Shown: piece by piece, positions 7,801-16,315 of the stretch
Numbering within the stretch: the first letter of the stretch is position 1
Layout: every line of letters starts with the position of its first letter
NCBI GenBank assembly: GCA_028873825.1
Contig: JAPPNM010000032.1
Location: forward strand, 1-42,388
Direction of reading: 5' to 3'
Length of the DNA: 42,388 nt
Source: Gemmatimonadota bacterium
Lineage (GTDB): Bacteria > Gemmatimonadota > Gemmatimonadetes > Longimicrobiales > Gaopeijiaceae
Notes under the pieces: generated by a model
What the model was told of the DNA's origin: nothing
Seen by the model: only the letters and a program-made list of their open reading frames with translations
The model's database searches: none
Program-made: the position numbers and the translations under genes

Positions 7801-8957
7801 AACCACAGATCTCGGCGCTGAGCGAGATTCTCCTTGCTGCGATACGGTGGGAGGTCGAGGGCCTGCGGGAATCCATCGATCGAAGGCTGGCGAAAGCCGA
7901 TCTGGACGTTTCGCAGCAGGCGCTCCTGCTCGCTACGGGACTGTTCATGTCGCCGGAGCGGTACCTGCCGGACCTGGTGAGATTCGTCGAGGACGGCGAG
8001 GAGGCCCGGTCGCGGCATGTGCTCAGGTTCCTGGCGCCCTCCGACATGGACCGGCTACCGATGCCCAGGGAGAGCGAGGAACTAAAGACGCTGATCGAAA
8101 TGCTGGGCAATCGCTACACGCCCTGGCGGCCCGAGTCCTTCGGGATGGCAGGGTATGTCGAGGAAGATCGGATGAAGGTGGAGAGTCTGATCACGGGCTG
8201 GGCGAACACGCTCGCATCACGCACCGACCGAGATGCATGCATCGCTCTTCAGGCGCTGGTTGACGACCCCGCGCTCGAGCCGTGGTACGTCCTCCTCAAG
8301 GACAAGCGCGATGAACAGGTTCTTGCCCGCCGGAGCGCCACCTTCATCATACTCGACGTCGAGGCCGTTCAGAAAACCCTGGCGAACGAAGAGCCGGCCA
8401 ATGCCTCCGATCTGGCGGCGCTTGTTGCCGAGGAGCTCGATGTGCTGGCCGACCGAATCCGGGGCGACAACACGGACGACTGGCGGCCATTTTGGAACGA
8501 GGACGCCCGCCGCAAGCTGGTTCGGCCCAAACACGAGGATTCGTGCCGCGATGCCTTGTTGTCGGCGCTGCGAAATGGATTGCCCGCCGGCGTGGATGCG
8601 CAGCCCGAAGGGCACTACGCCCGGGACAAGCGGGCGGACATCAGGGTCTCGTTCAAGGGCAACGCGATCCCCGTGGAGATCAAGAAGGACTCGAACCGAA
8701 GCCTATGGAGCGCCGCCACCGACCAGCTCGAAGCCTTGTACTCCAGTGCTCCCGAGTCCTCCGGTCACGGCATCTATCTCGTGATGTGGTTCGGGGGAGC
8801 GGACATGCAGGTTCCACCTAGCGGTCGTCGTCCGAAGACGCCTGACGCGCTGCGTGCGCGTCTGGAAGCCCAGCTCGTCGGCCCGTCGAGCCACCGATTG
8901 CGAGTGATCGTGATTGACGTGAGCGGGACGCCGCCCCCCGTCCCATCCGGCCATTGA
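4863..8957 (+). CDS. Giant STAND/NACHT-like NTPase with C-terminal nuclease-like domain, copy 1
   Basis: A 1364-aa protein starting at a GTG inside the stop of the preceding gene. Residues 40-48 (GDPGAGKST) are Walker A and 83-91 (TLFIDGLDE) Walker B, with RLSCRAADWL following as a sensor-like segment. HRQLAEFLAARFL near residue 306 matches the winged-helix end of NACHT/STAND modules. Residues about 350-1200 look alpha-helical and repeat-like, with a very basic patch (ARRKKQRREQAE). The C-terminus has DKRAD (D1259), IPVEIKK (E1272, K1274) and DQL (Q1288), a PD-(D/E)XK signature. Its full-length paralogue is at 20840-25075. STAND proteins are switch NTPases that often kill or block phage on sensing a trigger. 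Here a DNA-cutting effector is inferred from the motif alone. Confidence 0.85.
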   Translation: MRLVVPRTVTVVEPGAAAETDRRSASLTDFRSARAYVLLGDPGAGKSTAFEAEADCDPDSVVVTARRFIASTPDRHPEWIAGTLFIDGLDEVRAGRPDACRPLDRILQRLERLGSPCFRLSCRAADWLGRNDLDEIVARAGYEHARLLQIEPLSDGPVRKILADRDVQDPNRFMAKARDRGLEAMLDNPLLLRLLVKATQDDEWPDNRLGTVDLACRKLARERNRPHRAAHRSAPRLPVDRIMDAAGRLSALLLLSDKEYVSLDESEDPEALCPEDVPDGDQPAILRALTSNLFADRSDGCFVPVHRQLAEFLAARFLHGRVTSEPGVPASRIFALMTGEDGVVVTQLRGLSAWLAAFDKDSRRHLIETDPVGTALYGDVSAFHRDELEDLLHALANRREEIRPWFWTPVALRSLIRRDSLRLLDRYLSDEDRSEGRQAVAGLLLRALSHAERSLPCPDSVEGAVRDPTWQPWVRQYALHALIRHCGDRRARPLIALLGDLRRGEVRDDDRELQGMLLKSLYPARVGPARIWDYWQPHSVYSGGARFNEFWYHHLGKRTSTRDAVTLLQSLAERGPRFRKRFLDEHRLLRVVEELLHRVLSAVGERTATETVYDWLEAINFLEPLPGHARRKSQVGLSRWIAERPKLQKSLALEGLYRLWDPDRPRASEDRGTPAYRAWHMRWAIFEAGVPEDFAEWCLRKAVDVAGSRVEVAVELLDWSRPWHEGDLGKGLSIDQVRAATKGIPALSQEVSPLFRGQKESEAGRRAGEERSARRKKQRREQAEFITYVRENAAELRAGTCGARLLHHIAVAYHDFFFEDRESRPRQRVAKLLGEHRDLTDAAIEGFRRVMERDDLPTLRDVIRFDEEGKVSLLALPLLAGLDDDPGSLELLGPPEVARAAGLYLLTPLNVEAHPEWYIRALENHPDAVAEALIKVTRSRIRRREDCLYLWRLPREEAYRAVARRAVPPLLRAFPTRCTEPQISALSEILLAAIRWEVEGLRESIDRRLAKADLDVSQQALLLATGLFMSPERYLPDLVRFVEDGEEARSRHVLRFLAPSDMDRLPMPRESEELKTLIEMLGNRYTPWRPESFGMAGYVEEDRMKVESLITGWANTLASRTDRDACIALQALVDDPALEPWYVLLKDKRDEQVLARRSATFIILDVEAVQKTLANEEPANASDLAALVAEELDVLADRIRGDNTDDWRPFWNEDARRKLVRPKHEDSCRDALLSALRNGLPAGVDAQPEGHYARDKRADIRVSFKGNAIPVEIKKDSNRSLWSAATDQLEALYSSAPESSGHGIYLVMWFGGADMQVPPSGRRPKTPDALRARLEAQLVGPSSHRLRVIVIDVSGTPPPVPSGH

Positions 8958-8958
8958 C

Positions 8959-9588
8959 TTGAGGCCGTTCGCCGGACCAATGATCGAAGCCCCACGGTTC
9001 GAGGGCGAGCCCGTGTCACGAGCCATTCCACCGCCACCTCCGTGGCGGAGTCGCCAGAAGGTACGCGGAGTGGTGCTTCGAAAGGCGGGCCCAGCCCTGT
9101 TCGAATCCTCGGGTGGCCAGATCGACAAGGTCGCCCATCTGCCGGAGCTGCGGTTCGCCCTGGGTGAGCCGGACGTGGACACCACCAGCGTCGACAACGC
9201 CGCCGCCGCGCTGGAGCGCACGGGGTTCTTCATTCGCAAGGTGGGGACGGACGGATACCGAATCCACCACAAGGCCACGCTGAAGAAGGTAGTCCGCGAT
9301 CGCCGCGCTTCGCTTGACGACGAGACGGAAATCAGGCCGACAATTCGGAAGGTGGTCGAAAAGGCTTTCAAGGGCGACAAGAGCGTGCCGGCGTCGTGTT
9401 TCCCGCAGTCCGGCGCGGACGTGCCCGACTCGGCCCGGCTCAGGCTCGTCGTCGTCGATCCCGGGACGGAATGGATCGGAGGCGATGACGAGGTGGCGAC
9501 GCGGATCGGCAAGGAGATGCTCGCGCCCGACGCCGTGAACGACTTGGGTCTGAAGGACAGGTTGCGGGTGAAGAGGGACGACAAGTGA
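8959..9588 (+). pseudogene. DUF499-family protein, C-terminal remnant
   Basis: A 209-codon open frame (TTG at 8959; ATG at 8980 also possible) that starts 1 base after the big NTPase stop. Segments such as GGQIDKVAHLPELRFAL, LGEPDVDTTSVDNAA, GFFIRKVGTDGYRIHH and RRASLDDETEIRPTIRKVV are characteristic of the C-terminal half of large DUF499 AAA+ proteins. Those are normally around 1000 aa and found with DNA methyltransferase and helicase genes in anti-phage islands. The P-loop part is missing, and the end after LVVVDPGTEWIG is short and diverged. I read it as a truncated relic. If expressed it would be coupled to the NTPase gene. The second module copy has no such third gene. Confidence 0.65.
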
Positions 9589-9597
9589 TCCGCCCGG

Positions 9598-9614
9598 CCC
9601 GCCGCCAAGGCGGG
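9598..9614 (+). terminator. Small hairpin after the module
   Basis: cccgcc (9598-9603) and ggcggg (9609-9614) form a 6-bp stem with a 5-base loop, 10 bases past the DUF499 remnant. There is no T-run, so this is a weak terminator candidate. Confidence 0.3.
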
Positions 9615-9728
9615 GTCGGGACGGGAGGCGACGGTTCGCGCCGCGAGAGCCGCCGCCGCCCGGTGAAGCAGCTGACTCTCCTCACGGGAGCCGGTCCTCC
9701 GGGAGACACCGGCCTGCGACAGGCTGAT

Positions 9729-9770
9729 TCAAGATCCAATCTTGATTTAGCCTAACCGATTCCGTAGTCT
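9729..9770 (+). promoter_or_regulatory. Predicted leaderless promoter and operator of lone DUF4143 ATPase
   Basis: TTGATT (9742-9747), a 17-base spacer and TAGTCT (9765-9770) end 6 bases before the ATG at 9777. A perfect 7-bp inverted repeat, TCAAGAT-cca-ATCTTGA (9729-9745), overlaps the -35 and would suit a repressor. No ribosome-binding site is visible. Confidence 0.5.
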
Positions 9771-9776
9771 TGTCGT

Positions 9777-10970
9777 ATGATCCATCGCGACCTCGCTCCG
9801 GAACTCGTGCGGGCGGCTTCCCAAATGCCCGCCGTCACGGTCACCGGGCCACGCCAGAGCGGCAAGACCACGCTGTGCCGGGCCCTCTTTCCGGAGCATT
9901 CCTACTGCACGCTCGAAGCTCCGGACGCCCGGGCGTTCGCGGCCGAGGACCCTCGCGCGTTCCTGGCCCGGTTTCCCGAAGGCGCGGTGATCGACGAGGT
10001 CCAGCGTGTTCCCGCACTGCTCTCCTACCTCCAGGGCGTCATCGACGCCGATCCGGCGCCCGGACGCTGGATACTGACCGGATCGCAGAACCTCGCGCTG
10101 CTGGAGTCCGTCGGCCAGTCGCTGGCCGGGCGCGCCGAGGTCCTGAACCTGCTGCCCCTGGCGTGGGACGAAATCCGGCGTTTCGATCCTCATCCCGCGA
10201 CCCTCGAGGAAGCCATGTTCAGCGGCGGTTACCCGCGCATCTTCGACCGGGCGCTGGACCCGTCGCGCTGGCTGCGGTCGTACGTCGCCACATACGTCGA
10301 GCGGGACGTGCGCACCGTCGCGAACGTGGGCGACCTCGCGCTGTTTCAGCGCTTCGTGCAGCTCTGCGCGGGCCGCACGGGGCAGCTGCTGAACTACTCT
10401 TCGCTGGCCGGCGACTGCGGCGTCTCCCAGCCCACGGCCAAGGCCTGGCTGAGCATCCTGGAGACCACGTTCGTCGCGCATCGCCTGCCGGCCTTTCGCG
10501 CCAACCTGCGCAAGCGACTTGTGAAGATGCCCAAGCTGTACTTTCACGACACCGGCCTGGTCTGCTGGCTGCTGGGAATTCGGGAGCCCGGTCAGCTTCG
10601 GTCGCACCCGTTGCGCGGGTCCATCTTCGAGACGTGGACGGTCTCCGAGATCGTCAAGCATCGGACGAACCGCGGGGAACCTGGGGGCCTTTTCTTCTAC
10701 CGGGACCGCAACGGTGCCGAGGCCGATCTGGTCGTCGAGTCGCCCGCCGGGCTGGCGCTTCTGGAGGCAAAGGCCGCGGCCACGCCGACTTCGAGCCTGT
10801 TCCGAGGTCTGGAGCGCGTGCGGGGCCACTTTGCGAACGCCGCCGGGGCGGGTGTTCCGCTTCCCGGCGTGACCGTCGTCTACGGTGGCGGCAGCCTTCA
10901 GGAGCGCGGCGCGGGACGCCTCGTGCCGTGGCGGCGGGTGGGGGAAGCGGTTCCGCCGGCACGCCGATAA
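9777..10970 (+). CDS. Stand-alone AAA_14/DUF4143 ATP-binding protein
   Basis: A 397-aa protein of the classic DUF4143 ATPase family. It has Walker A GPRQSGKTT at residues 24-32, Walker B VIDEVQRVP, ILTGSQNLALL (sensor), FSGGYPRIF, and SYVATYVERDVR near the start of DUF4143. It ends with the PD-(D/E)XK-like GAEADLVVE and LLEAKAA. It is shorter and much closer to the common family than the two module-associated ATPases, and it has no large partner downstream. Family members are abundant mobile-looking genes of unknown function. Its place after the DUF499 relic and its leaderless-type promoter link it to the accessory island. Confidence 0.88.
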   Translation: MIHRDLAPELVRAASQMPAVTVTGPRQSGKTTLCRALFPEHSYCTLEAPDARAFAAEDPRAFLARFPEGAVIDEVQRVPALLSYLQGVIDADPAPGRWILTGSQNLALLESVGQSLAGRAEVLNLLPLAWDEIRRFDPHPATLEEAMFSGGYPRIFDRALDPSRWLRSYVATYVERDVRTVANVGDLALFQRFVQLCAGRTGQLLNYSSLAGDCGVSQPTAKAWLSILETTFVAHRLPAFRANLRKRLVKMPKLYFHDTGLVCWLLGIREPGQLRSHPLRGSIFETWTVSEIVKHRTNRGEPGGLFFYRDRNGAEADLVVESPAGLALLEAKAAATPTSSLFRGLERVRGHFANAAGAGVPLPGVTVVYGGGSLQERGAGRLVPWRRVGEAVPPARR

Positions 10971-11157
10971 GGCCGCGGGCCACCGAAGCCGGCGTGATCG
11001 ACGGACCTCTACGCGGGCAGGAACGTTCCGTCCTTCCCCCGGAATCGTCTCCCGGTCCCACGGGGTCCGTCTGCCATCTTGGCAGTCCCCACTCTGTCAT
11101 TTCGGAGAATCTCCGCCATTCGCCTCGCTCCCGTCCGCCAAGGCGGCAGATCCGCGT

Positions 11158-11173
11158 TGGCACGTAGCCTGCA
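11158..11173 (+). promoter_or_regulatory. Possible sigma-54 promoter upstream of hsp20
   Basis: TGGCACG-tagc-CTGCA matches the -24/-12 consensus (TGGCACG-N4-TTGCA) at all but one base and has the required GG-N10-GC spacing. It ends 66 bases before the hsp20 ATG. Nearby hairpins at 11071-11085 (ctgcca-tct-tggcag) and the palindrome ggaacgttcc at 11020-11029 could be activator sites. This is one motif found by eye and may be chance. Confidence 0.35.
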
Positions 11174-11239
11174 AGGTCGGGTGCGCGGCCGCACCAGGGC
11201 CGTTCACCTTCACCTTTATCAGAGAAAGGACACCGCAAA

Positions 11240-11695
11240 ATGGCACTGACCAAGCACACCTACCGTCCGGATTCCTGGAACCGCCTGGACGCGCTCGCTG
11301 ACCGCATGAACCGCATCTTCGGCGACTCGGAATTCGGGAACCTGGCCTACGCCTCCGACTGGCTCCCTCCGGTGAGCGTGGAAGAGCGGAACAACGAGAT
11401 TCTGCTGACCGCCGAACTTCCCGGCATGACCGAGGACCAGGTGGAGATCAGCCTGGAGAACAACGTCCTGACCATCTCGGGCGAGAAGCGCGAGTCCCGC
11501 GAGGAGGGTGCGGAAAGCGGCAAGTTCCACCTCGTCGAGCGCAGCTTCGGGTCGTTCCGCCGGTCCTTCACCCTGCCGCGCACGATCCACGCCGAGGGGA
11601 TTACGGCCGAGTTCGACAACGGCCTCCTCAACGTCCGGCTTCCGAAGGCCGACGAGGCCCTCAGCCGGAGGATCGAGGTCAGGCGGAGCAGCTAG
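11240..11695 (+). CDS. Small heat-shock protein, Hsp20/alpha-crystallin family
   Basis: A 151-aa cytosolic holdase chaperone. The ATG follows a good ribosome site (gagaaagga). After an N-terminal arm (about 1-40) comes the alpha-crystallin domain: PPVSVEERNNEILLTAELPG, then VEISLENNVLTISGEKR, then the closing AEFDNGLLNVRLPK, the family's GxLxV-type signature. A short C-terminal tail (RRIEVRRSS) has the usual I-x-V anchor that binds neighbouring subunits in the oligomer. Length is normal. It is a single gene between the accessory island and a convergent minus-strand pair, and it ends in a strong GC hairpin. A sigma-54-like site lies upstream; no CIRCE element is seen. Confidence 0.93.
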   Translation: MALTKHTYRPDSWNRLDALADRMNRIFGDSEFGNLAYASDWLPPVSVEERNNEILLTAELPGMTEDQVEISLENNVLTISGEKRESREEGAESGKFHLVERSFGSFRRSFTLPRTIHAEGITAEFDNGLLNVRLPKADEALSRRIEVRRSS

Positions 11696-11775
11696 CGCGA
11701 GACGCGGCTTGCCGCGTCCGGCGCACGAGATGGCGGCCGATCGAGGCCGCGCACCCATGAAGCCCGCCGGACAGC

Positions 11776-11814
11776 CGGGGCCGGGGGCGGCGGCGACGGC
11801 CGCCCCCGGCCCCG
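11776..11814. terminator. Strong GC hairpin between convergent genes
   Basis: A perfect 16-bp stem (11776-11791 with 11799-11814; arm core ggggccgggggcggc) encloses the loop ggcgacg. It lies between the convergent ends of hsp20 (11695) and the propeller gene (11947). There is no T-run, but its position suits a shared bidirectional terminator. Confidence 0.65.
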
Positions 11815-11946
11815 AATCGGTTAACCGTCCCGACGGCGGTTCGGGAAGGAGCGATCTATACGACACGCGTCCCCGGCCCGCCCGTCCTACGGTCCCGGCC
11901 CCCCGGGAGTCCCGGAGAGCCGCTTGCCGCGGCCGCAGGTAGGGGC

Positions 11947-13206
11947 TCAGCGAACCTCGGCCGGCAGTCTCCGCACCACCACGCGGGCCACGTCCAATTC
12001 GTCCGGCTCGATGAACGCGGCGAGTCCCTCCGGGCCAAAGGCGTCCGGCATTTCGGTCGCTTGGGGGGCGTAGGTGCCGATGTACTCCCCCTCCGGCGTC
12101 ACCACGTCGATCGGTCCGCCGCTCTCGGGTTCGTCACCGCGGCGCTGCACCCAGATCCGACCCTCCCAGGTGGTGGAGAGGCCGTGGAGGACGGGGATTT
12201 CGTGGTAGTACGGTCTCTCGACCGCGAACCTCATGCTGCCGCCGCCGGCACTCGGCGCACTCGCGCGAGCCGCCCGCCGTTTCTCGTAGCCCCGTTTAAT
12301 TGCGGGCGTCACTGGCTCGGGCTCGAACGGCCACCGGATTATGCGCGCCACTCCTCTTGAGCCCGGTGGCGTGAGCTTCAAGGCGTAGGCGGAAGAGTCG
12401 GAGTGGACGATGCCACCATCCGGAAGGACCCCCACCAGGAGCAGCGGCTCGAAGACGGCCGGGAAGGCAACCTGTTCAAGCGCGTCGGCGAGCGAACCGC
12501 CTCCTATCCTGATTTCTTCAGCCATGCCCTTGACCGGCTCCCCGCGGGGAGGAAGCCAACCGTTGGCCACGGTATCGGTCTCGACGACTTCGCCATCGAG
12601 CCCCACCCACGTGACCGGCCGGGAAGTCGGGGGTGCAGCCAGGGCACCGCCGTCGCCGCCGTGGAAGCCGACGCTGGTACCGAGACCGCCGGCGAACACG
12701 GCTCCACCGCGCGGATCCCCCTGGATTGCACGCGAGCTGGCAACGCCGCCCGGCGACTCGCTGGTGCGCACCATGCGCAGATACCGGCCGGAACGGTCGA
12801 AGAGCTGGTAGGCGCGGTGGCCGAGATCGTTCACGACCGTGGTTCCGTCCCTCAACACCGCGAAACCGACCGGGTAGTTGAGCTCACCGGGACCTTCGCC
12901 CGAGGTGCCGAATTCGCGCAGGAAACCTCCGGTGGAGTCGAACACCAGAACCCTCGCGCTCCCGGATCCCGGCGCGTCGAACACGAAGAGGTTTCCTTCC
13001 GCGTCGAAGGCCACGCCGGTAACCTGGGCGAACATCTCCCAGGACTCGCCGTCAAGGACTCCGACGCGATGGACCTCCTCGAAGCCGGGTTCGATCTGAC
13101 GGTCGCGGCCCGGCAGTTCGATCACGCTCTGGGCTTGAAGCGACATGGCACCGAGCGCGAGTGCGAAGCTGGCTGAAGCGAGCGCGTGCGAGCAGGATCT
13201 TGTCAT
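11947..13206 (-). CDS. 6-bladed beta-propeller exported protein
   Basis: A 419-aa protein with a signal peptide (residues 1-26, cleavage after LQAQ). The body has the NHL/6-bladed propeller pattern: [52 protein letters not shown], then [15 protein letters not shown]. The EFGxxGxGPGE.xxP pattern is typical of the 6-bladed propeller family abundant in Bacteroidota and Gemmatimonadota. A role in periplasmic ligand or sugar binding is assumed for the family but not shown. Its ATG overlaps the stop of the upstream PIG-L gene by 4 bases (atga), so the two are one operon. Confidence 0.8.
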   Translation of the reverse strand: MTRSCSHALASASFALALGAMSLQAQSVIELPGRDRQIEPGFEEVHRVGVLDGESWEMFAQVTGVAFDAEGNLFVFDAPGSGSARVLVFDSTGGFLREFGTSGEGPGELNYPVGFAVLRDGTTVVNDLGHRAYQLFDRSGRYLRMVRTSESPGGVASSRAIQGDPRGGAVFAGGLGTSVGFHGGDGGALAAPPTSRPVTWVGLDGEVVETDTVANGWLPPRGEPVKGMAEEIRIGGGSLADALEQVAFPAVFEPLLLVGVLPDGGIVHSDSSAYALKLTPPGSRGVARIIRWPFEPEPVTPAIKRGYEKRRAARASAPSAGGGSMRFAVERPYYHEIPVLHGLSTTWEGRIWVQRRGDEPESGGPIDVVTPEGEYIGTYAPQATEMPDAFGPEGLAAFIEPDELDVARVVVRRLPAEVR

Positions 13207-15977
13207 GTCGGGTTGCCTCGGTGCGGGTTGCGGCCTGTGGCCCGTTGCCTCACCTCACGGCGCTCGAACAAATTCGTCCACGGATCCCCCGCCCTGAGCG
13301 ACGCCAGGTTCGCAAACAGGCGGTACGCCCCCGGCACCCCGGCCGGGAACTGCCGGAAGAAGGCCAGCCCGGTGTACACGTAGAGCCCGTCCCCCACCCG
13401 CGCCGCCACCAGCCCGCCGCGCTTCGGCTCCTCGCCCGGGTCCGCCATCTCCATGACGGGCGCGTAGCGCTCGTCCCATTCGCCCAGGAAGTAGAGCCCG
13501 CGTTCCTGCACCCATCCCTCGAAGTCGGCCGGGCCGATCGCATTCGGCGCCGTGAAGAGGGGCGACCGCGGGGCCAGCAGCGTCACGGGCGCGGTCTCGT
13601 CGGTCACGCGGTCGTGGGGCCTGCTCATCGCGACGGGGTACGGGGCGAACCCACCCGCGGGGAACCCGTACTTGTTGTACTGCACGATCACCGTGCCGCC
13701 CGCCCGCGCGAATTCCAGGACCGCCTCGTTGGCGGCGGCCAGGTCCGGCCGCGTCTCGTAGGCGCGGATGCCGAGGACGAGGACGTCGTAGCGGGAGAAG
13801 TCGCCCGCGCGCACCGCCTCCGGGCCGAGTTCGTCCACCTGCATCCCGATCTGTCTGAGCACCGCGGCGCCGTCGTCACCCGAGCCCATGACGTAGCCGA
13901 CCCGCAACCCGGTGTCAGCCGTGACGGGGACGACCGAAACGCGCACGGCGGCGTCGCGGACCATCATCGCGCGCGGAATGTGCGGATAGTCGATGATGTC
14001 GGCCTGTGTGTCAAAATCAACCGTGAATCTGTCCAACAATCTGTCATGGACCGCCACCGGGGTCTCCGGCGGGGCTGCCGAGGCGCCCACCACGACGGCT
14101 TGGATGACAAAATCACCCACCAATTTGTCCGTCGCCGGAGCCACCGCGAAGGCGAAGGACCCGCTCGCGCCATCGGGTTCCAGCACGAAGGGCACGTTGG
14201 CGGGCTCGGCCGACCACCCTTCCGGGACGCCCAGCCGCAGAAAACCGGACCGCGCCCGGGTGGACGTGTTGGTGAGCACGACGCCGATCTCGCGCGCCTC
14301 TTCCTCTCCGGCGGGCCACACCATCCAGGGCTGGTCCACCGCCACGTCGATCGCCGGGGCGACGAGCACGGCCTTGCGGTACTCGCCGATCGCGCGGTCC
14401 ACGCCGATGAACTCGCCGTCGCGCTCCACCCTGAGCGCAACCCCCTCCAGCTCCAGCCCGATCCCCGCCCGCACGGGAGCGGCGTCGAATGGCAACGCCC
14501 ACAGCTCCGCCCCGTCCGGCCACTCGTACATCGCCCCGTCGCGCTCTTCCGCCAGGTAGTACGGTACCGAAGGCGGCGCGTCCCGGGGCACCGTCACGCG
14601 CCAGCTCCACCGCCCCACCTCCCCGGCCCCGATCCGCCCGTCGGCCGGTGTCTCGACCGCGGGCCTCCGACGGAACCGCGACCCTGACCCCGCCTGCGTC
14701 GACTCTTCCGTACGAGATGCCTCCCAACCGTCGGGAAGCAGCAACAGGGGTTCCACCCCCGCCAACCCGGCCGCCCCCCCGTTCCACACGGTGACGTCGA
14801 CCAGCACAGATTCCCCCGGCGTCAACAGCCCGCGGCCGACCCGCACCTCGGTCACGACGGCGGCCGCGGACAGCAGCGCCTCCGAGACCTGCGCCAGCCG
14901 CCGCTCGAGCACACGCTTCCCGTCGCCCTCCGGCGCGTCCTCCACTAGGCCCCGCAGGATCGCCGCCGCCTCCGCCAGCCCCGCCACCGCCCCGTCCGAA
15001 CTCGCCCCGGAGAGCCCCCGCCCCGCCTCCGCCAGCGCCCCGCGGTACCGGCCCAGGCGCCGCTCGGTGTCGGCCGGCCATCCCGCAGGCAACGGGGTGC
15101 CCAATTGCCCGATCAGCGTGGTGTCCACCCCCGCGAAGATGCCGTCGTCCTCCATTCCCTCCCCCACCGACGCCTCGAGGCGAAGCGGACTGGCGCGCGG
15201 CCCCATCGACTGGCCCGATCCCATCTCCTGGGAGCGATGCCGGCTGCGGCTCTCCATGGCCACTTGGAAGTGCGACCGCCCCAGCGCGGGGTCGAAGTCG
15301 CCCGAAGGCACGCTGAGCGTCGCTTCGCGGGGGGAGAAGCGGGCCGAACGGTACAGCTTGGACGGCGCCCACGGGGTGACGCCGTGCGCGGCCAGCCCGG
15401 GAAAGCGCTGCGGGTCGCCGGCCGCCGCGAAGGCCTCCCGGGCCGCGACCCCGGCGAGCTGGTGCTGTCCGTGTCCGGAGCGGGCCGTCGCCGAGAAGAC
15501 CGACACGATCACGTGAGGGCGGAACTTGCGCACTACGAACACCACGTCGCGGAGCACCTCGTCGAGCGGCCAGAACTCCAGCGTCTCGTCCAGGCTCTTC
15601 GAGTACCCGAAGTCGAAGGCCCGGGTGAAGTACTGCTCGGCGCCGTCCAGGGCGCGGGCCGCGAGGAGCTCGCCGGTGCGGATGACTCCCAGGCCTTCGT
15701 GCAGACGGGGTCCGATGAAGTTCTGGCCCCCCTCGCCGCGACTAAGGGACAGGTACGCCGTCTCGGCACCCATCCCGCGCGCGAGCGCCGCCAGCAGGCC
15801 GGTGTCCTCGTCGTCGGGGTGGGCCGCGATCATCAGGACGCGCTTGACGCCGTCAAGCTGGCGCATGAGGAGGGCGGTGCCGGCCAGGCCGCCCTGTTGC
15901 TGGGCGACGACCGGGGCGCCGGCCGGCGCGGCCAAGGCCGCGAGCGCGACCGCCGTGAGTATCTTCCCGTGCTTCAA
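13203..15977 (-). CDS. Exported PIG-L family deacetylase
   Basis: About 924 aa from a TTG at 15977, chosen because it starts directly before a signal peptide ([21 protein letters not shown]). The frame is open up to 16088, but those extra 37 residues look non-coding. The PIG-L zinc-binding motif AAHPDDED is near residue 53 and the second His pair [10 protein letters not shown] near 175; DxH and SRGEGGQN segments lie between them. Family enzymes remove N-acetyl groups from GlcNAc-type substrates in the presence of zinc. The remaining 600 residues include Ig-like/NPCBM-like beta segments ([26 protein letters not shown]) and a C-terminal part resembling a glutamine-amidotransferase-like fold ([12 protein letters not shown]). 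The substrate is unknown. It is translationally coupled to the propeller gene. Confidence 0.82.
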   Translation of the reverse strand: MKHGKILTAVALAALAAPAGAPVVAQQQGGLAGTALLMRQLDGVKRVLMIAAHPDDEDTGLLAALARGMGAETAYLSLSRGEGGQNFIGPRLHEGLGVIRTGELLAARALDGAEQYFTRAFDFGYSKSLDETLEFWPLDEVLRDVVFVVRKFRPHVIVSVFSATARSGHGQHQLAGVAAREAFAAAGDPQRFPGLAAHGVTPWAPSKLYRSARFSPREATLSVPSGDFDPALGRSHFQVAMESRSRHRSQEMGSGQSMGPRASPLRLEASVGEGMEDDGIFAGVDTTLIGQLGTPLPAGWPADTERRLGRYRGALAEAGRGLSGASSDGAVAGLAEAAAILRGLVEDAPEGDGKRVLERRLAQVSEALLSAAAVVTEVRVGRGLLTPGESVLVDVTVWNGGAAGLAGVEPLLLLPDGWEASRTEESTQAGSGSRFRRRPAVETPADGRIGAGEVGRWSWRVTVPRDAPPSVPYYLAEERDGAMYEWPDGAELWALPFDAAPVRAGIGLELEGVALRVERDGEFIGVDRAIGEYRKAVLVAPAIDVAVDQPWMVWPAGEEEAREIGVVLTNTSTRARSGFLRLGVPEGWSAEPANVPFVLEPDGASGSFAFAVAPATDKLVGDFVIQAVVVGASAAPPETPVAVHDRLLDRFTVDFDTQADIIDYPHIPRAMMVRDAAVRVSVVPVTADTGLRVGYVMGSGDDGAAVLRQIGMQVDELGPEAVRAGDFSRYDVLVLGIRAYETRPDLAAANEAVLEFARAGGTVIVQYNKYGFPAGGFAPYPVAMSRPHDRVTDETAPVTLLAPRSPLFTAPNAIGPADFEGWVQERGLYFLGEWDERYAPVMEMADPGEEPKRGGLVAARVGDGLYVYTGLAFFRQFPAGVPGAYRLFANLASLRAGDPWTNLFERREVRQRATGRNPHRGNPT

Positions 15978-16315
15978 TGCTCGTTGTCCCGTGATGGTTG
16001 GGTTGTCCGGTCGCCACACCTCGCGCGAGGCGGCACCGGGAAGGTAGCCTGCCTGTGGCGAACCGCGCCCCCGCGCCGGACGCGGCATGCGATCCGCGGG
16101 ACGTTCCCGTCATTCGCACGGGACGAGGCGGCCCGGAGGGAAACGGCCGCGGTCAGGGCGCGAATCCGGCACGCGCGGGCGGCATTAGGCGCGGAGTCTT
16201 GGCCAGGCCCGCGAGCTTGCGATCCGCGCCGATCCGGTGGCCGAACAGGTGGTGTTGGCGGACGGTCGGTGCGGCGGATAGCTTGTAGGACGCGCCATCC
16301 ATTCCGGGTACACCG
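15978..16315. other. Divergent intergenic region
   Basis: 338 bases between the PIG-L gene (minus) and the MNT gene (plus). A possible plus-strand promoter is TTGGCG (16255-16260) with TAGCTT (16279-16284), spacer 18, leaving a 31-base leader to the ATG at 16316. I see no gene, no clear terminator and no repeat here. Confidence 0.4.

Noticed and set aside
9589-9776. Possible small gene between the DUF499 relic and the lone ATPase
   Set aside because: No open frame with protein-like sequence; the stretch holds a weak hairpin and the ATPase promoter.
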